Origin: Paraburkholderia sp. ZP32-5
GTDB taxonomy: Bacteria > Pseudomonadota > Gammaproteobacteria > Burkholderiales > Burkholderiaceae
Direction: 5' to 3'
Assembly (NCBI RefSeq): GCF_021390495.1
Contig: NZ_JAJEJP010000001.1
Location: forward strand, 930,001-994,000
DNA length: 64,000 nt
Part shown: piece by piece, positions 50,158-59,303 of the stretch
Layout: every line of letters starts with the position of its first letter
How positions within the stretch are numbered: position 1 is the stretch's first letter
Made by a program: the position numbers and the translations under genes
Notes under the pieces: generated by a model
The model's input: only the letters and a program-made list of their open reading frames with translations
What the model was told of the DNA's origin: nothing
Database searches by the model: none

Positions 50158-51656
50158 GGTGGTGCTTTGTCGGTGGTTTCCGCTGCGTCGGTCGGGGTGT
50201 TCGCGGTGGCGTCCGTTGTCGCGGTTGCTGTCGTGGTGTCTGTTGCGGTATCTGCGGAGTCAGCGTCATCCACAACGGCCGACGCGCGATCGGCGCCTTC
50301 GATCGTTTCAGATGCCTCGACCTCGGGCACTTCTGGCACCGGCGCGGGTGCCGGCTGCGGCAACGGCGCCATATAACGCCGCGCGAGCGATTCGTACAGC
50401 GGCGGCGCGAACAGGCGCGACACGCGGCTCGAAATCAACGCGGTGGCCATCAGCGAGATCACCAGCGCATGGCCGTCGATCATTTCCATCACGATCACGA
50501 ACGACGTGATCGGCGACTGCGTGACCGCCGCGAGATAGCCGACCATCGCAAGCGCGATCAGCATCGGCAATTGCATCGAGCTGAACACCATGTGCAGCAG
50601 ATTGCCGAAGCCCGCGCCGATCGACAGCGACGGCGCGAAGATGCCACCCGGAATGCCGGGCAGGTACGAACCGATCATCGCAATCATCTTCAGGAACGGA
50701 TAGAACGCCGACTGCTCGTGTCCGTACAGCAGACCGCGTGCTTCCGCGTAGCCGCTGCCATACGTCGTGCCCCCGGAGATCAATCCGACTACCGCGATGA
50801 TGAGACCGCACAGCGCGGCGAACGCAACCGGCCGTTCGCCATGCAACTGACGCAGCGGCGCGGGAATCCAGCGCGCGGTATTGAGCAGCAGCCAGCCGAA
50901 CACGCCGCCCGCGATGCCGGTGACGATCCCGGTGAGCAGCACCGCGAGCGAGAACAGATGAGGGAAATCGACACCGATCTGCATCGTGCCGAAATAGGTG
51001 TAGTTGCCATTCAAGCCGAGCGCGACCACCCCCGCGACGATGATCGCCGTAATCAGCACGCCGCTCGCGCGCGCTTCGAAGCTGCGCGTCAACTCCTCGA
51101 TCGCGAACACGATGCCGGCGAGCGGCGTATTGAATGCGGCCGACAGCCCCGCGGCCGCGCCGGCCAGCGCCAATTGCCGCTCGATCAGCGCATTCGAGCG
51201 CGGATAGAAGCGGCGCAGATTGAACATCAGTGCGGCGCCCACTTGCACCGTCGGTCCTTCGCGGCCGATCGTAAAGCCGCCGAGAATGCCGAGAAACGAC
51301 ACGCCGATCTTGCCGAGCAGAATTCGCAGCGATAACAGCCGTGCGCCGTATTCGCCGGGCTTCGTATGCAGTACCGCGATGACCTGCGGAATGCCGCTGC
51401 CTTCGGCGCCGCGAAAGAACTTGCGCGTGAGCCAGACCGCGAGCGCCGCGACCGCGGGCGTGATCACGAGCGGTGCCCATGCGTGCTGTTGCTGCACGCC
51501 GCGGAATTGCTCGTAGCCCCAATCGATCAGGCGCGCGTACAGCACCGCGACGAGGCCGACCGCGATCGCGCCGAGCCAGAACACACCGTATTGCCGCCAC
51601 AGGCGTTTCGCGCGTCGCATGACGGTGGCTGGAGCGGGGACGAAAATTGCAGGCAT
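50151..51656 (-). CDS. ClC-family chloride channel/transporter
   Basis: 501 residues from ATG 51656 (or 489 from 51620; neither has a clear ribosome site). The three filter motifs are present: GAEGSGIPQ, GFTIGREGPTVQVGA with the gating glutamate, and GGIFAPSLSIGAGFG. About ten to twelve membrane segments are visible. The last ~60 residues form a low-complexity Ala/Thr/Asp tail (DTATDTTTATATTDATANT). No CBS domains. Its end overlaps the 36-codon lipoprotein gene by a few bases. Confidence 0.92.
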   Translation of the reverse strand: MPAIFVPAPATVMRRAKRLWRQYGVFWLGAIAVGLVAVLYARLIDWGYEQFRGVQQQHAWAPLVITPAVAALAVWLTRKFFRGAEGSGIPQVIAVLHTKPGEYGARLLSLRILLGKIGVSFLGILGGFTIGREGPTVQVGAALMFNLRRFYPRSNALIERQLALAGAAAGLSAAFNTPLAGIVFAIEELTRSFEARASGVLITAIIVAGVVALGLNGNYTYFGTMQIGVDFPHLFSLAVLLTGIVTGIAGGVFGWLLLNTARWIPAPLRQLHGERPVAFAALCGLIIAVVGLISGGTTYGSGYAEARGLLYGHEQSAFYPFLKMIAMIGSYLPGIPGGIFAPSLSIGAGFGNLLHMVFSSMQLPMLIALAMVGYLAAVTQSPITSFVIVMEMIDGHALVISLMATALISSRVSRLFAPPLYESLARRYMAPLPQPAPAPVPEVPEVEASETIEGADRASAVVDDADSADTATDTTTATATTDATANTPTDAAETTDKAPPQ

Positions 51657-51921
51657 GCGGCGAGTGGAGTAGGAAAGCGGCTTCGCGCGGAGCCACAAGT
51701 ATAAGGCGGACGATACCGATGCAAAGCGCACGAAATCGCTTTGCAAGAGCGAATCAGGCGAAGTGTCAGGTGGCTCTCGCGTGCTTGGGGCGCAAGGCCG
51801 CATGCCCTGCGCGCTGTAACGCTCCGTATTCAAAGCCGGGCCTGCGCGCCGACTCTTTTACCGATCCTTGCGGGATCGTCAGCTAAAATAATTGCAATTT
51901 CGAACCAAGAACTGACCCTCA

Positions 51922-52923
51922 ATGAAGCGAATTCTCATCGTCAAGGTCACTTCACTCGGCGACATCGTGCAGGCACTGCCGGTCGTCGCCGATATCAAAC
52001 GTGCGTTCCCCGGTGTACAGGTCGATTGGGCAGCAGACGAAGCGTTCGCGGAGCTCGTGCACTGGAGCAAAGGCGTCGACCGCGTGCTGTGCGCACCGTT
52101 GCGCCGCTTCAAGAAAGCGCGTCGCTGGAGCGACCTGAAGGCGATCTGGGCGTCGATCGCCGATCTGCGCGCGCATCGCTACGACTACATCATCGACATC
52201 CACGGCGTCTACAAGAGCGCGATCATCGCGTTTCTCGCGCGCTCGTCACGGCGCATCGGCTATCAGTCGCAGGACCTCGGCGAGCGCGGCGCGGCGTTCG
52301 CCTATACCGGACGCTTCGGTCCGCGTCCGCAGGGCAATGCGTGGCACGGCATGCGCATCAGCGCGTCCGAGGCGCTCGGCTATCAGGTGGAAGGCCCGGC
52401 CATCTATAACCTGCGTTTGCCCGAGCCGGTCACGCAGCCGTTCGCGGAGCAGAGCGCACCCGTCGCGGCGTTCTTTCACGCCACCTCCAAAGACGACAAG
52501 AAATGGCCGCTCACGCATTGGGTCGCGGTCGGTCACGCGCTCAGCGAGCGTGGTTTTCGCGTGGTGCTGCCGTGGGGTTCGGCGGGCGAGCGCGCCGAGG
52601 CCGAGCAGATCGCTGCGCAGGTGCCGGGCGCGACCGTGCTGCCGTCGATGAGCGTGACCGAAGTCGCGCAGATGATCGATGCATGCGCGCTCGTCGTCGG
52701 TACCGATACGGGCTTCGTGCACCTCGCACACGCGCTGCAGAAGCGCACCGTAATGATCTTCGTTGCGACCTCGCCGTCGCATTGCGGCGTCGAGGCGCCA
52801 TTCCGCTCGACTTCGATCGGCGACGGCCGCTCGGTGCCGCCGATCAGCGCGGCGCTCGAGGCGATCGACTACGTGCATACCGGCTCGGAAGCGTTCGCGG
52901 CGCAGCAAGGGTCCGCTGCCTGA
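51922..52923 (+). CDS. waaC: lipopolysaccharide heptosyltransferase I
   Basis: 333 residues, GT-B family 9. The N-terminus MKRILIVKVTSLGDIVQALPVVADIKRAFPGVQVDWAADE is diagnostic. The donor region contains HATSKDDKKWPLTHWVAVG and GTDTGFVHLAHAL. It adds the first heptose to Kdo2-lipid A at the inner-membrane face. It is divergent from the ClC gene and not followed by other LPS genes in the window. Confidence 0.96.
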   Translation: MKRILIVKVTSLGDIVQALPVVADIKRAFPGVQVDWAADEAFAELVHWSKGVDRVLCAPLRRFKKARRWSDLKAIWASIADLRAHRYDYIIDIHGVYKSAIIAFLARSSRRIGYQSQDLGERGAAFAYTGRFGPRPQGNAWHGMRISASEALGYQVEGPAIYNLRLPEPVTQPFAEQSAPVAAFFHATSKDDKKWPLTHWVAVGHALSERGFRVVLPWGSAGERAEAEQIAAQVPGATVLPSMSVTEVAQMIDACALVVGTDTGFVHLAHALQKRTVMIFVATSPSHCGVEAPFRSTSIGDGRSVPPISAALEAIDYVHTGSEAFAAQQGSAA

Positions 52924-53455
52924 GCATCATCGGTTCTTTTCTCGCGCTATCGCGCAATCGTTTGGTGTCAAGAAAGGAGGCGCGACGCGCAGTTCGTCCG
53001 TTAGAACGGACTGCGTCGTCACGCCTTCAAAAACGCCCGCGTCGGGGAACAGCGGGCGGAGAGGAATCGATTACACGGCTGTTAAATCTGTCGCTTTTCG
53101 TTGGACGCCGACATGCGTGATGTGCGTTTCGTGCTCATCGCGCGCCCACGCCGCGCGGCGGGTCGAGGCTCAATGGCCGTGTCTGGGAAGTGCTGCATCG
53201 CACGATGCCGGCGCAGCCAGCAATGCATCCGCGGCGGCAGCATGTTCAACGCAGTATAGGCGGTGTTTCCGGCGATGTTGACATCACGCTGAAAGAGCAG
53301 CGCGCGAGTGTGATGCCCATTGATCGGATGCGTCGATCCTGTAACACACCGGTGATCTTCCCTTACAAATGGCAACGTTCGCGAGGGGCCGGATCGTGTT
53401 CAATCGGGTCATTCGGGGTTTCGGCTCGAATCAATCTGACTCGATGGAGAACAAC
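52924..53455. other. 532-base gap after waaC
   Basis: No credible gene. A dyad GTCCGTT-AG-AACGGAC lies at 52996-53011. A strong Shine-Dalgarno-like AAAGGAGG at 52973-52980 has no start codon at a useful distance. Confidence 0.45.
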
Positions 53456-53602
53456 ATGAAACGCTTGATTCTGACTCTCGTCGCCGGCACGGTGCTCGCA
53501 TCGGCACTCGGCGGCTGCGTGATTGCGCCGGCACCGGGCTACTACTATGGCGGCGGTGGTTATTACCATCACGGCTACGGCGGCGGCTACTACTATCGCT
53601 GA
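53456..53602 (+). CDS. small Gly/Tyr-rich lipoprotein
   Basis: 48 residues: MKRLILTLVAGTVLASALGGC is a signal peptide with lipobox ALGGC, then VIAPAPGYYYGGGGYYHHGYGGGYYYR, a Gly-Tyr-His repeat tail. TGGAGAACAAC precedes the ATG. Function unknown; similar tails occur in Burkholderia envelope proteins. Confidence 0.75.
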   Translation: MKRLILTLVAGTVLASALGGCVIAPAPGYYYGGGGYYHHGYGGGYYYR

Positions 53603-53641
53603 GCCTGACGGCGGGCGTTCACCGCGGCGCGGCGCTACGCT

Positions 53642-53821
53642 TTAGGCCATCAGCATTTCGAACGCGACGACCGCGGCGATGGCCGCGGCGTTCGCGGCGA
53701 GTGCCTCCACGACGATGCCTTTCCATGACGCGGGACGGAAGCGCAGAGCGAGCAGCAACGAGCCGAGCAAGGCGAGCGCGATGATCATCACGATATCGGC
53801 GTTGTGAAGATGGACGTCCAT
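53642..53821 (-). CDS. small two-helix membrane protein
   Basis: 59 residues: MDVHLHNADIVMIIALALLG, then SLLLALRFRPASWKGIVVEA and a second hydrophobic helix ALAANAAAIAAVVAFEMLMA. AGGGAG lies about 7 bases before the ATG at 53821. Codon use matches neighbouring genes, supporting a real gene. Family unknown; it may be an inner-membrane small protein. Confidence 0.75.
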   Translation of the reverse strand: MDVHLHNADIVMIIALALLGSLLLALRFRPASWKGIVVEALAANAAAIAAVVAFEMLMA

Positions 53822-53967
53822 GCGAGTCTCCCTGTTTTTGGTAGGGTTATAGCAGGGAGTATAGGCAAGCCGAAAAGGCGCGCAAGGCGGGGGACTTACT
53901 CAGGCATGGCATCGGGCATGGGCGCAAGCGTCGCGGCGAAACCTCGATTCCGCCACGACGCGCCGCA

Positions 53968-55275
53968 TCATTTCATCAGGCTTTCATCGCGCGTTTCGCG
54001 CATGCACAACACTCCGATCAGGCTCACCGCGGCCGCCACCGACACGTACGCGCCGACCCACGGCAACCCGCCGTGCGCGGCGAGCACCTGGGCGATATAC
54101 GGCGCGACCGACGCGCCCAGAATCCCGCCGAGGTTGTACGCGACACCCGCGCCGGTATAGCGCACATTAGTCGGAAACAGTTCCGGCAGCAGCGCGCCCA
54201 TCGGCGCGAACGTCACGCCCATCAGGAACAGCTGGATCACGAGGAACAGCAGCACGAGCAGCGGCTCGCCGCTACCGAGCAGCGGCGCCATCGTGAAGCC
54301 CGACAGGATCGCCGCGATGATGCCGACGATCAGCACCGGCTTGCGGCCGAAGCGGTCGCTCGCACGGGCCGACAGCGGCGTCGCGAGCGCCATGAACACG
54401 ACCGCGATGCACAGCAGGCCGAGGAACGTCTGCCGCGGAATGTGCAGCGAACCGACACCGTACGACAGCGAGAACGTCGTCGCGTTGTAGAACAGCGTGT
54501 AGCAGACCACCATCGCGAGCGCGCCGAGCACGGTGGGCACCCAGTGTTGCGAGAACAGCGTCGCGATCGGCACGCGCACGCGTTCCTGACGCTCCATCGC
54601 GGCCGTGAACGCTGGGGTCTCGGCGATTTTCAGACGCACGTACAAGCCCAGCGCGACCAGCACCGAGCTGACGATGAACGGCACGCGCCAGCCCCAGCTA
54701 CGGAATTGCTCGTCGGACAGCGACAGCGCGAGCGCGAAGAACAGTCCATTGGAGGCGAGAAAGCCGATCGACGGCCCGAGTTGCGGGAACATGCCGAACC
54801 AGCCGCGCTTGCCGGCCGGCGCGTTTTCGGTGGCGAGCAGCGCGGCGCCGCCCCATTCGCCGCCGAGGCCGATGCCCTGGCCAAAGCGCAGCACGCACAG
54901 CAGGATCGGCGCGAGGCTGCCGATCGAGTCGTAGCCCGGCACGAAGCCGATCAGCGTGGTCGACAGGCCCATCACGAGCAAGGACGCGACGAGCGTCGAT
55001 TTGCGGCCGATGCGGTCGCCGAAGTGGCCGAACAGGAACGAGCCGATCGGCCGCGCGACGAACGCGATACCGAATGTGACGAAGGCCGATAGCGCCTGCG
55101 CGGTGGCCGAGCCATGCGGAAAGAACACCGGCCCGATCACGAGCGCGGCGGCGGTCGCATAGACGTAGAAATCGTAGAACTCGATCGCGGTGCCGATGAA
55201 GCTCGCGAAGATGATCCGCGCGCTACTGTTCTGCCCGCTGGCAGGCTGAGCCGCGGAAATCGGCGAAGTGGACAT
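53968..55275 (-). CDS. MFS transporter, metabolite:H+ symporter (MHS) family
   Basis: 435 residues, 12 helices. FIGTAIEFYDFYVYATAAALVIGPVFFP is the MHS helix 1, and HFGDRIGRKSTLVASLLVMGLST the loop 2-3 motif. LRFGQGIGLGGEWGGAALLATENAP is a strong MHS signature (ShiA, KgtP, ProP group). It imports an organic acid or osmolyte; specificity unknown. ATG 55275 has AGGGAG upstream; promoter at 55446-55475. Confidence 0.93.
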   Translation of the reverse strand: MSTSPISAAQPASGQNSSARIIFASFIGTAIEFYDFYVYATAAALVIGPVFFPHGSATAQALSAFVTFGIAFVARPIGSFLFGHFGDRIGRKSTLVASLLVMGLSTTLIGFVPGYDSIGSLAPILLCVLRFGQGIGLGGEWGGAALLATENAPAGKRGWFGMFPQLGPSIGFLASNGLFFALALSLSDEQFRSWGWRVPFIVSSVLVALGLYVRLKIAETPAFTAAMERQERVRVPIATLFSQHWVPTVLGALAMVVCYTLFYNATTFSLSYGVGSLHIPRQTFLGLLCIAVVFMALATPLSARASDRFGRKPVLIVGIIAAILSGFTMAPLLGSGEPLLVLLFLVIQLFLMGVTFAPMGALLPELFPTNVRYTGAGVAYNLGGILGASVAPYIAQVLAAHGGLPWVGAYVSVAAAVSLIGVLCMRETRDESLMK

Positions 55276-55445
55276 GCAGAGTCTCCCTGTGTCGTGACGC
55301 CGCTCGCCGCCGTGCGCTTTCGAAGGCAGGCGGCGCGTGTTCGTGCGGCGTCCTTGTTGAAATAGTCGAAGCTTGCGCGCCGGGCCGGTGGGTGTGCGGG
55401 CGGCGCGAGCCATACCGGATGATTGCCGGCGCAACGGATCGGAAA

Positions 55446-55475
55446 ATTATAGCGAGCGCGGCTGGCGCGCAGCAA
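55446..55475 (-). promoter_or_regulatory. probable promoter of the MHS transporter gene
   Basis: On the minus strand TTGCTG (55475-55470), an 18-base spacer and a perfect TATAAT (55451-55446). The leader to ATG 55275 would be about 165 bases. The rest of the gap 55276-55635 holds nothing else I recognise. Confidence 0.6.
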
Positions 55476-55635
55476 TGGCGGCGCAAGCGCATGCGGGCAA
55501 TCACTGTCGGGAGTTGCACGTGATGCGCGCCGTGCGGTGATTCGTGACGTCTGGCGTGGCTCGGTTCGATGCGATTGATTCAACGCGAGCAGGCCGTTCC
55601 TCACTGCCAGCATTGGTTGAAGCTTTGGCCGAATC

Positions 55636-56151
55636 TCAGTCGAACGTCTCCGCTTGCGGCGCTGCAAGCTCACGCAACTGGAATTTGCCGTTGTCGTTGA
55701 AGAGCCAGTCCTCGAACAGTTCGAGCTGGCCCCGGCCGTTCAGCAGCTTGCCGGGCGGCGTCGGCAGTGGCGCCGAGCGGCGCAGCGACGCGAGCGCGGT
55801 GCTTTCGGCTTCGTCGTCGCCGTTGGTGCGATAGACCGACGATTCGACGACGTGTCCGTAGCGATCGACGGTGAATGACACCACCACGAGCGAGCGCAGC
55901 ATCGCCTGCGGCTTGCCTTGCAGCACATACGATGGATTGCGCTCGGTGATGCGCCGCGCGACCGCGTCGCGATACTGATCGAGCGTCGCGCTGTTGATCG
56001 CGGCCACCGGCGTGTTGACGGTCTCGCGCGGCGTCAGCGTCGTGATCGTGCAGCCGCAGACGGCGGCGAACGCCAGCGTCGCGAACAGCATGCGGGCAAT
56101 GCGCGGCGAACTCGCGCGGCGAAGGGGAGCAGCGGGTGTGCGAGAGAGCAT
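55636..56151 (-). CDS. TonB C-terminal-like domain lipoprotein
   Basis: 171 residues. After a basic start the hydrophobic stretch ARMLFATLAFAAVCGC ends in a lipobox-like AVCGC. The C-terminal domain (~60-160) has LRSLVVVSFTVDRYGHVVESSVYRTNGDDEAESTALASLRRSAPLPTPP, the TonB/TolA C-terminal pattern (V.F.VD..G.V....V..SSG...LD.AAL.A.....P.P). There is no Pro-rich spanning region, so it is not a full energy transducer. Role unknown. Confidence 0.8.
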   Translation of the reverse strand: MLSRTPAAPLRRASSPRIARMLFATLAFAAVCGCTITTLTPRETVNTPVAAINSATLDQYRDAVARRITERNPSYVLQGKPQAMLRSLVVVSFTVDRYGHVVESSVYRTNGDDEAESTALASLRRSAPLPTPPGKLLNGRGQLELFEDWLFNDNGKFQLRELAAPQAETFD

Positions 56152-56184
56152 CGTCGGCGAACAACGCTGGAAGGGGGTGATTTG

Positions 56185-56292
56185 ATGGTAGTCAAAATCC
56201 GCCAGGATTCAATCGGCATTCTCCCGTTGGCTTGGGTGCCGATGATTGCGTGTGGCTGGCTTGTGCATGCAATGCTTCACACGTTGCTGTAA
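56185..56292 (+). CDS. candidate 35-residue membrane microprotein
   Basis: 35 codons: MVVKIRQDSIGILPLAWVPM followed by IACGWLVHAMLHTLL and TAA, one hydrophobic helix after a short basic start. A strong AAGGGGGTGA sits 6-15 bases before the ATG. It is divergent from the TonB-domain lipoprotein (start 56151). Not recognised; credible because of the ribosome site and helix. Confidence 0.5.
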   Translation: MVVKIRQDSIGILPLAWVPMIACGWLVHAMLHTLL

Positions 56293-56347
56293 TGACCGGA
56301 AATATCCGCGAATTGGTCATCGGGCGAAACGCGCCTACACTTTCAGA

Positions 56348-56407
56348 GCCTCTCCGTGAGGCATCGGTGGAAGTCTTTTTCAGCCCGCTTCTAGCGGGCT
56401 TTCTTTT
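56348..56407 (+). ncRNA. candidate small RNA of about 60 bases
   Basis: A possible promoter TTGGTC (56313-56318), 17-base spacer and TACACT (56336-56341) would start transcription near 56348. The transcript would fold as GCCTC-TCCGT-GAGGC (56348-56362), a single-stranded middle with GGUGGAAGUC, then a terminator AGCCCGC/GCGGGCT (56382-56400) with a U-rich tail TTCTTTT. The terminator could instead serve the 35-codon gene. No known RNA family is claimed. Confidence 0.4.
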
Positions 56408-56466
56408 GCCTTCGATACACCGCTTCCGCGACCTGCCTGCGCTATTCCCGCACGGCGGCAGAGGCG

Positions 56467-56504
56467 AAAAAAAAGCGAACCCGTTATCAGGTTCGCTTTT
56501 TTTT
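56467..56504 (-). terminator. bidirectional terminator, probably of argH
   Basis: 15-bp perfect stem: A8 plus GCGAACC (56467-56481) with GGTTCGC plus T8 (56490-56504), 8-base loop. It lies about 130 bases past the argH stop on the minus strand and also blocks plus-strand read-through from the candidate small RNA. Confidence 0.9.
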
Positions 56505-56575
56505 GTTCGCCAGCAACGAGACCGCGAACACGTTGCGGGCGAGGCATGCAAGCTCATGCTCGCAATCTCGCCTGA

Positions 56576-56630
56576 ACGTCGTCGCTAAATGTCGTCGTTA
56601 GCGTCGTCGCTAACGTCGTCGTTAACGTCG
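56576..56630. repeat. tandem 12-bp repeats just past argH
   Basis: Four near-identical units of CGTCGTCGCTAA / CGTCGTCGTTAA type run up to the argH stop (56632). They differ at one or two bases, and one unit carries an extra base. Noncoding; possible variable-number tandem repeat. Confidence 0.75.
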
Positions 56631-56631
56631 C

Positions 56632-58038
56632 TTACTTCAACGCCTCACGCGCCGCCTTCACCGCGGCCAGCACCTGCTCCGGCGCGGTGCCGCCCGGATG
56701 ATTGCGGCTTGCCACCGATCCTTCGAGCGTCAGATACGAGAACACGTCGTCACCGATCAGATGCGCGACGTTCGGCAGTTCGCCGCGCATTTCGTCGAGC
56801 GTCAGGTCCGCGAGATCGCAGCCGCGATCGGCGCACACGCGCACCGCGAGCGCGACCGCTTCGTGTGCGTCACGGAACGGCAGACCGCGCTTCACAAGAT
56901 AGTCGGCCAGATCGGTCGCGGTCGAGAAGCCTTGCAGCGCCGCGTCGCGCATCGCCTGCGGCTTGACCGTGATACCCGCGACCATTTCGGCGAAGATGCG
57001 CAGCGTGTCGGCGACCGTATCGACGGTGTCGAACAGCGGCTCCTTGTCTTCCTGATTGTCCTTGTTGTACGCGAGCGGCTGGCCTTTCATCAGCGTGAGC
57101 AGCGCCATCAGATGGCCGTTCACGCGGCCGGTCTTGCCGCGCGCGAGTTCGGGCACGTCCGGGTTCTTCTTCTGCGGCATGATCGACGAGCCGGTGCAGA
57201 AGCGGTCGGCCAGATCGATGAAGCCGACGCGCGGGCTCATCCACAGCACCAGTTCTTCGGAGAAGCGCGACACGTGGGTCATCACGAGCGCGGCGGCGGC
57301 CGTGAATTCGATCGCGAAGTCGCGATCGGAGACCGCATCCAGCGAGTTCGCGCAGATGCCGTCGAAGCCAAGCGTTTTCGCGACTGCGTGACGGTCGATC
57401 GGATAGCTGGTGCCGGCCAGTGCCGCCGCGCCGAGCGGCAGACGGTTCACGCGCTTGCGGCAGTCGATCATGCGCTCGGCGTCGCGCGAGAACATCTCGA
57501 CGTACGCGAGCAGATGATGGCCGAACGTGACCGGCTGCGCGACCTGCAGGTGCGTGAAGCCCGGCATGATCGTCGCGGCGTTTTTCTCGGCGATATCGAT
57601 CAGCGCGGTGCGCAACTCGGTCAGCAGGCCGCCGATGCGGTCGATCTCGCCGCGCAGCCACAGACGGATGTCGGTCGCGACCTGGTCATTGCGCGAGCGG
57701 CCGGTATGCAGGCGCTTGCCCGCATCGCCGATCAGCGCGGTCAGGCGCGCTTCGATATTCAGGTGCACGTCTTCAAGATCGAGCAGCCACTCGAATTCGC
57801 CGCGCTCGATTTCGCCCTTGATCTGCGCCATGCCGCGCTGGATCGCGGCGAGGTCGTCGGCGGAAATGATCTTCTGCGCAGCGAGCATCGAGGCGTGCGC
57901 GAGCGACCCTTCGATGTCGACGAACGCCAGACGCTTGTCGAAGAAAACCGACGACGTGTAGCGTTTGACGAGCTCCGACATCGGCTCCGAGAAGCGAGCC
58001 GACCAGGCTTCGCCTTTTTTGTGCAGTTGGGACGTCAT
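56632..58038 (-). CDS. argH: argininosuccinate lyase
   Basis: 468 residues; last step of arginine synthesis, releasing fumarate. The superfamily signature [20 protein letters not shown] (catalytic serine loop) lies at ~287-306. [14 protein letters not shown] and [18 protein letters not shown] carry the other active-site residues. The start [20 protein letters not shown] fits the family. Terminator at 56467-56504. Confidence 0.98.
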   Translation of the reverse strand: MTSQLHKKGEAWSARFSEPMSELVKRYTSSVFFDKRLAFVDIEGSLAHASMLAAQKIISADDLAAIQRGMAQIKGEIERGEFEWLLDLEDVHLNIEARLTALIGDAGKRLHTGRSRNDQVATDIRLWLRGEIDRIGGLLTELRTALIDIAEKNAATIMPGFTHLQVAQPVTFGHHLLAYVEMFSRDAERMIDCRKRVNRLPLGAAALAGTSYPIDRHAVAKTLGFDGICANSLDAVSDRDFAIEFTAAAALVMTHVSRFSEELVLWMSPRVGFIDLADRFCTGSSIMPQKKNPDVPELARGKTGRVNGHLMALLTLMKGQPLAYNKDNQEDKEPLFDTVDTVADTLRIFAEMVAGITVKPQAMRDAALQGFSTATDLADYLVKRGLPFRDAHEAVALAVRVCADRGCDLADLTLDEMRGELPNVAHLIGDDVFSYLTLEGSVASRNHPGGTAPEQVLAAVKAAREALK

Positions 58039-58193
58039 GGTGTTGGGCGGTTAAAAGCGAGCGGTGAAGAGGCTGGCAACGCGGCTGCACATGCTGTTCA
58101 AAGGGCCGTGCAAAGCGCCGCCGCAGCGAGGAAAGAGAGCGATTTTAACACCGCGCGCGGGCGTTCCCGACGCCGCCGCTAGCGGTCCGGCGG

Positions 58194-59006
58194 TTATTCC
58201 CGTACCAGCACCACCAGTTTCAGATCCTCGCGATGCGCGGGCTTGAAGGTGATCTGGTCGTAGACGATGCGCCCATCGCGCGGATGGTTGAACTCGCGCC
58301 GGCCGCCCTCGCGGCCACCGACGTCCTGGGATGCCCAGAAGCGCGCGAACTCGTCGCTCGCGGCAGACAGCGAATCGATCAGCGCGCGCGTCGGCGCATC
58401 GTTCAGATGGCGGATCGAATCGGCGCGAAACTCGGCGGCGAGGCGCCGCGCGCGCGTTTCCCAATCGACGATCAACGCGCGTGCCGCCGGCTCGGTGAAC
58501 GTATAGCGCAGCAGATTGCGGTCGTGCGCGCCGTCGAGCCAGCCGACGAACAGACCGGCCGCGCGCTCGTTCCACGCGAGCGCGTTCCACTGTCTGTCGA
58601 GCACGTAGGCGGGGCTGTTCACGAGCTGTACCGTCTCCAGCAGCGTGGCGGGCGCATCGGCGGCGGCGGGGTCCGGCTCGGCCGGATCGCGCTGCGCGGC
58701 CAGTTCGAACAGATACGCGCGCTCGGCGCGCGACAGCTGCAACGCGACCGCGATCCGCGCGAGCGCATCGGCGGATGCCGACACTGGCCGGCCCTGCTCG
58801 ATCCACGTGTACCAGGTCGGGCTCACGCCGCACAGCTGCGCGACTTCCTCGCGCCGCAGACCGGGCGTGCGGCGGCGCGGTCCCGGTGGCAGACCGACCG
58901 CTTGCGGCGACAGCCGCTCGCGATGCGCGCGGATGAAATCGCCGAGCGCGCGGGCCGGCGTGGCATCGAGCGGCGGCGGATGAGCGGCGGAGGGCGGCGT
59001 GGTCAT
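58194..59006 (-). CDS. XRE-family regulator with MmyB-like ligand domain
   Basis: 270 residues. The helix-turn-helix (~15-85) is LGDFIRAHRERLSPQAVGLP through RREEVAQLCGVSPTWYTWIEQGRPVSASADAL, typical of the MmyB group. The C-terminal PAS-like ligand domain (~105-265) has SPAYVLDRQWNALAWNERAAGLF and HPRDGRIVYDQITFKPAHREDLKLVVLV. ATG 59006 begins MTTPPSAAHPPPLDA. The divergent partner, if any, is not evident; a dyad at 59079-59090 lies upstream. Confidence 0.9.
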   Translation of the reverse strand: MTTPPSAAHPPPLDATPARALGDFIRAHRERLSPQAVGLPPGPRRRTPGLRREEVAQLCGVSPTWYTWIEQGRPVSASADALARIAVALQLSRAERAYLFELAAQRDPAEPDPAAADAPATLLETVQLVNSPAYVLDRQWNALAWNERAAGLFVGWLDGAHDRNLLRYTFTEPAARALIVDWETRARRLAAEFRADSIRHLNDAPTRALIDSLSAASDEFARFWASQDVGGREGGRREFNHPRDGRIVYDQITFKPAHREDLKLVVLVRE

Positions 59007-59078
59007 GCGATCAGGCGGCGCGTGGATCTGCGTGTATCGATTGGGGGGTAATAGAGATACCAGAATAATTGCTTGGGT

Positions 59079-59090
59079 TGTACTGGTACA
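59079..59090. promoter_or_regulatory. candidate autoregulatory dyad upstream of the XRE gene
   Basis: TGTAC-TG-GTACA, a symmetric 5+2+5 site about 75 bases before ATG 59006. TACCAG at 59058-59063 mirrors its CTGGTA. It is plausible as a binding site for the adjacent regulator, but this is inferred from position only. Confidence 0.4.
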
Positions 59091-59227
59091 TGCGGGGTCT
59101 ATTGTAGCGGCAGCGATCGCGCTACGTGTGCTCAGGCTCCCTGGGTCTCTCGCTAACCGGAGCCACCCTCGACGTATCACGATCATGGGCGCCGACAAGC
59201 TCAACGCATTGATGATCGACGCGCAGT

Positions 59228-59270
59228 AAAAAAAGCCGGGCGTGGCCTTTGTTGGCCACGCCCGGCTTTT
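59228..59270 (-). terminator. terminator of ppc
   Basis: 13-bp GC-rich stem GCCGGGCGTGGCC (59235-59247) / GGCCACGCCCGGC (59254-59266) flanked by A7 and T4. On the minus strand the stem is followed by T7, about 35 bases past the ppc stop. Confidence 0.93.
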
Positions 59271-59303
59271 GCATTGCAGCGCCGATTCGCGCGATTGCCG
59301 GCT

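Noticed and set aside
52973..52980. Strong Shine-Dalgarno AAAGGAGG after waaC
   Set aside because: No ATG, GTG or TTG lies at a usable distance, so no gene is supported.
59167..59229. Short plus-strand frame MGADKLNALMIDAQ before the ppc terminator
   Set aside because: Only 14 codons, no ribosome site, and it ends at the terminator stem; chance frame.
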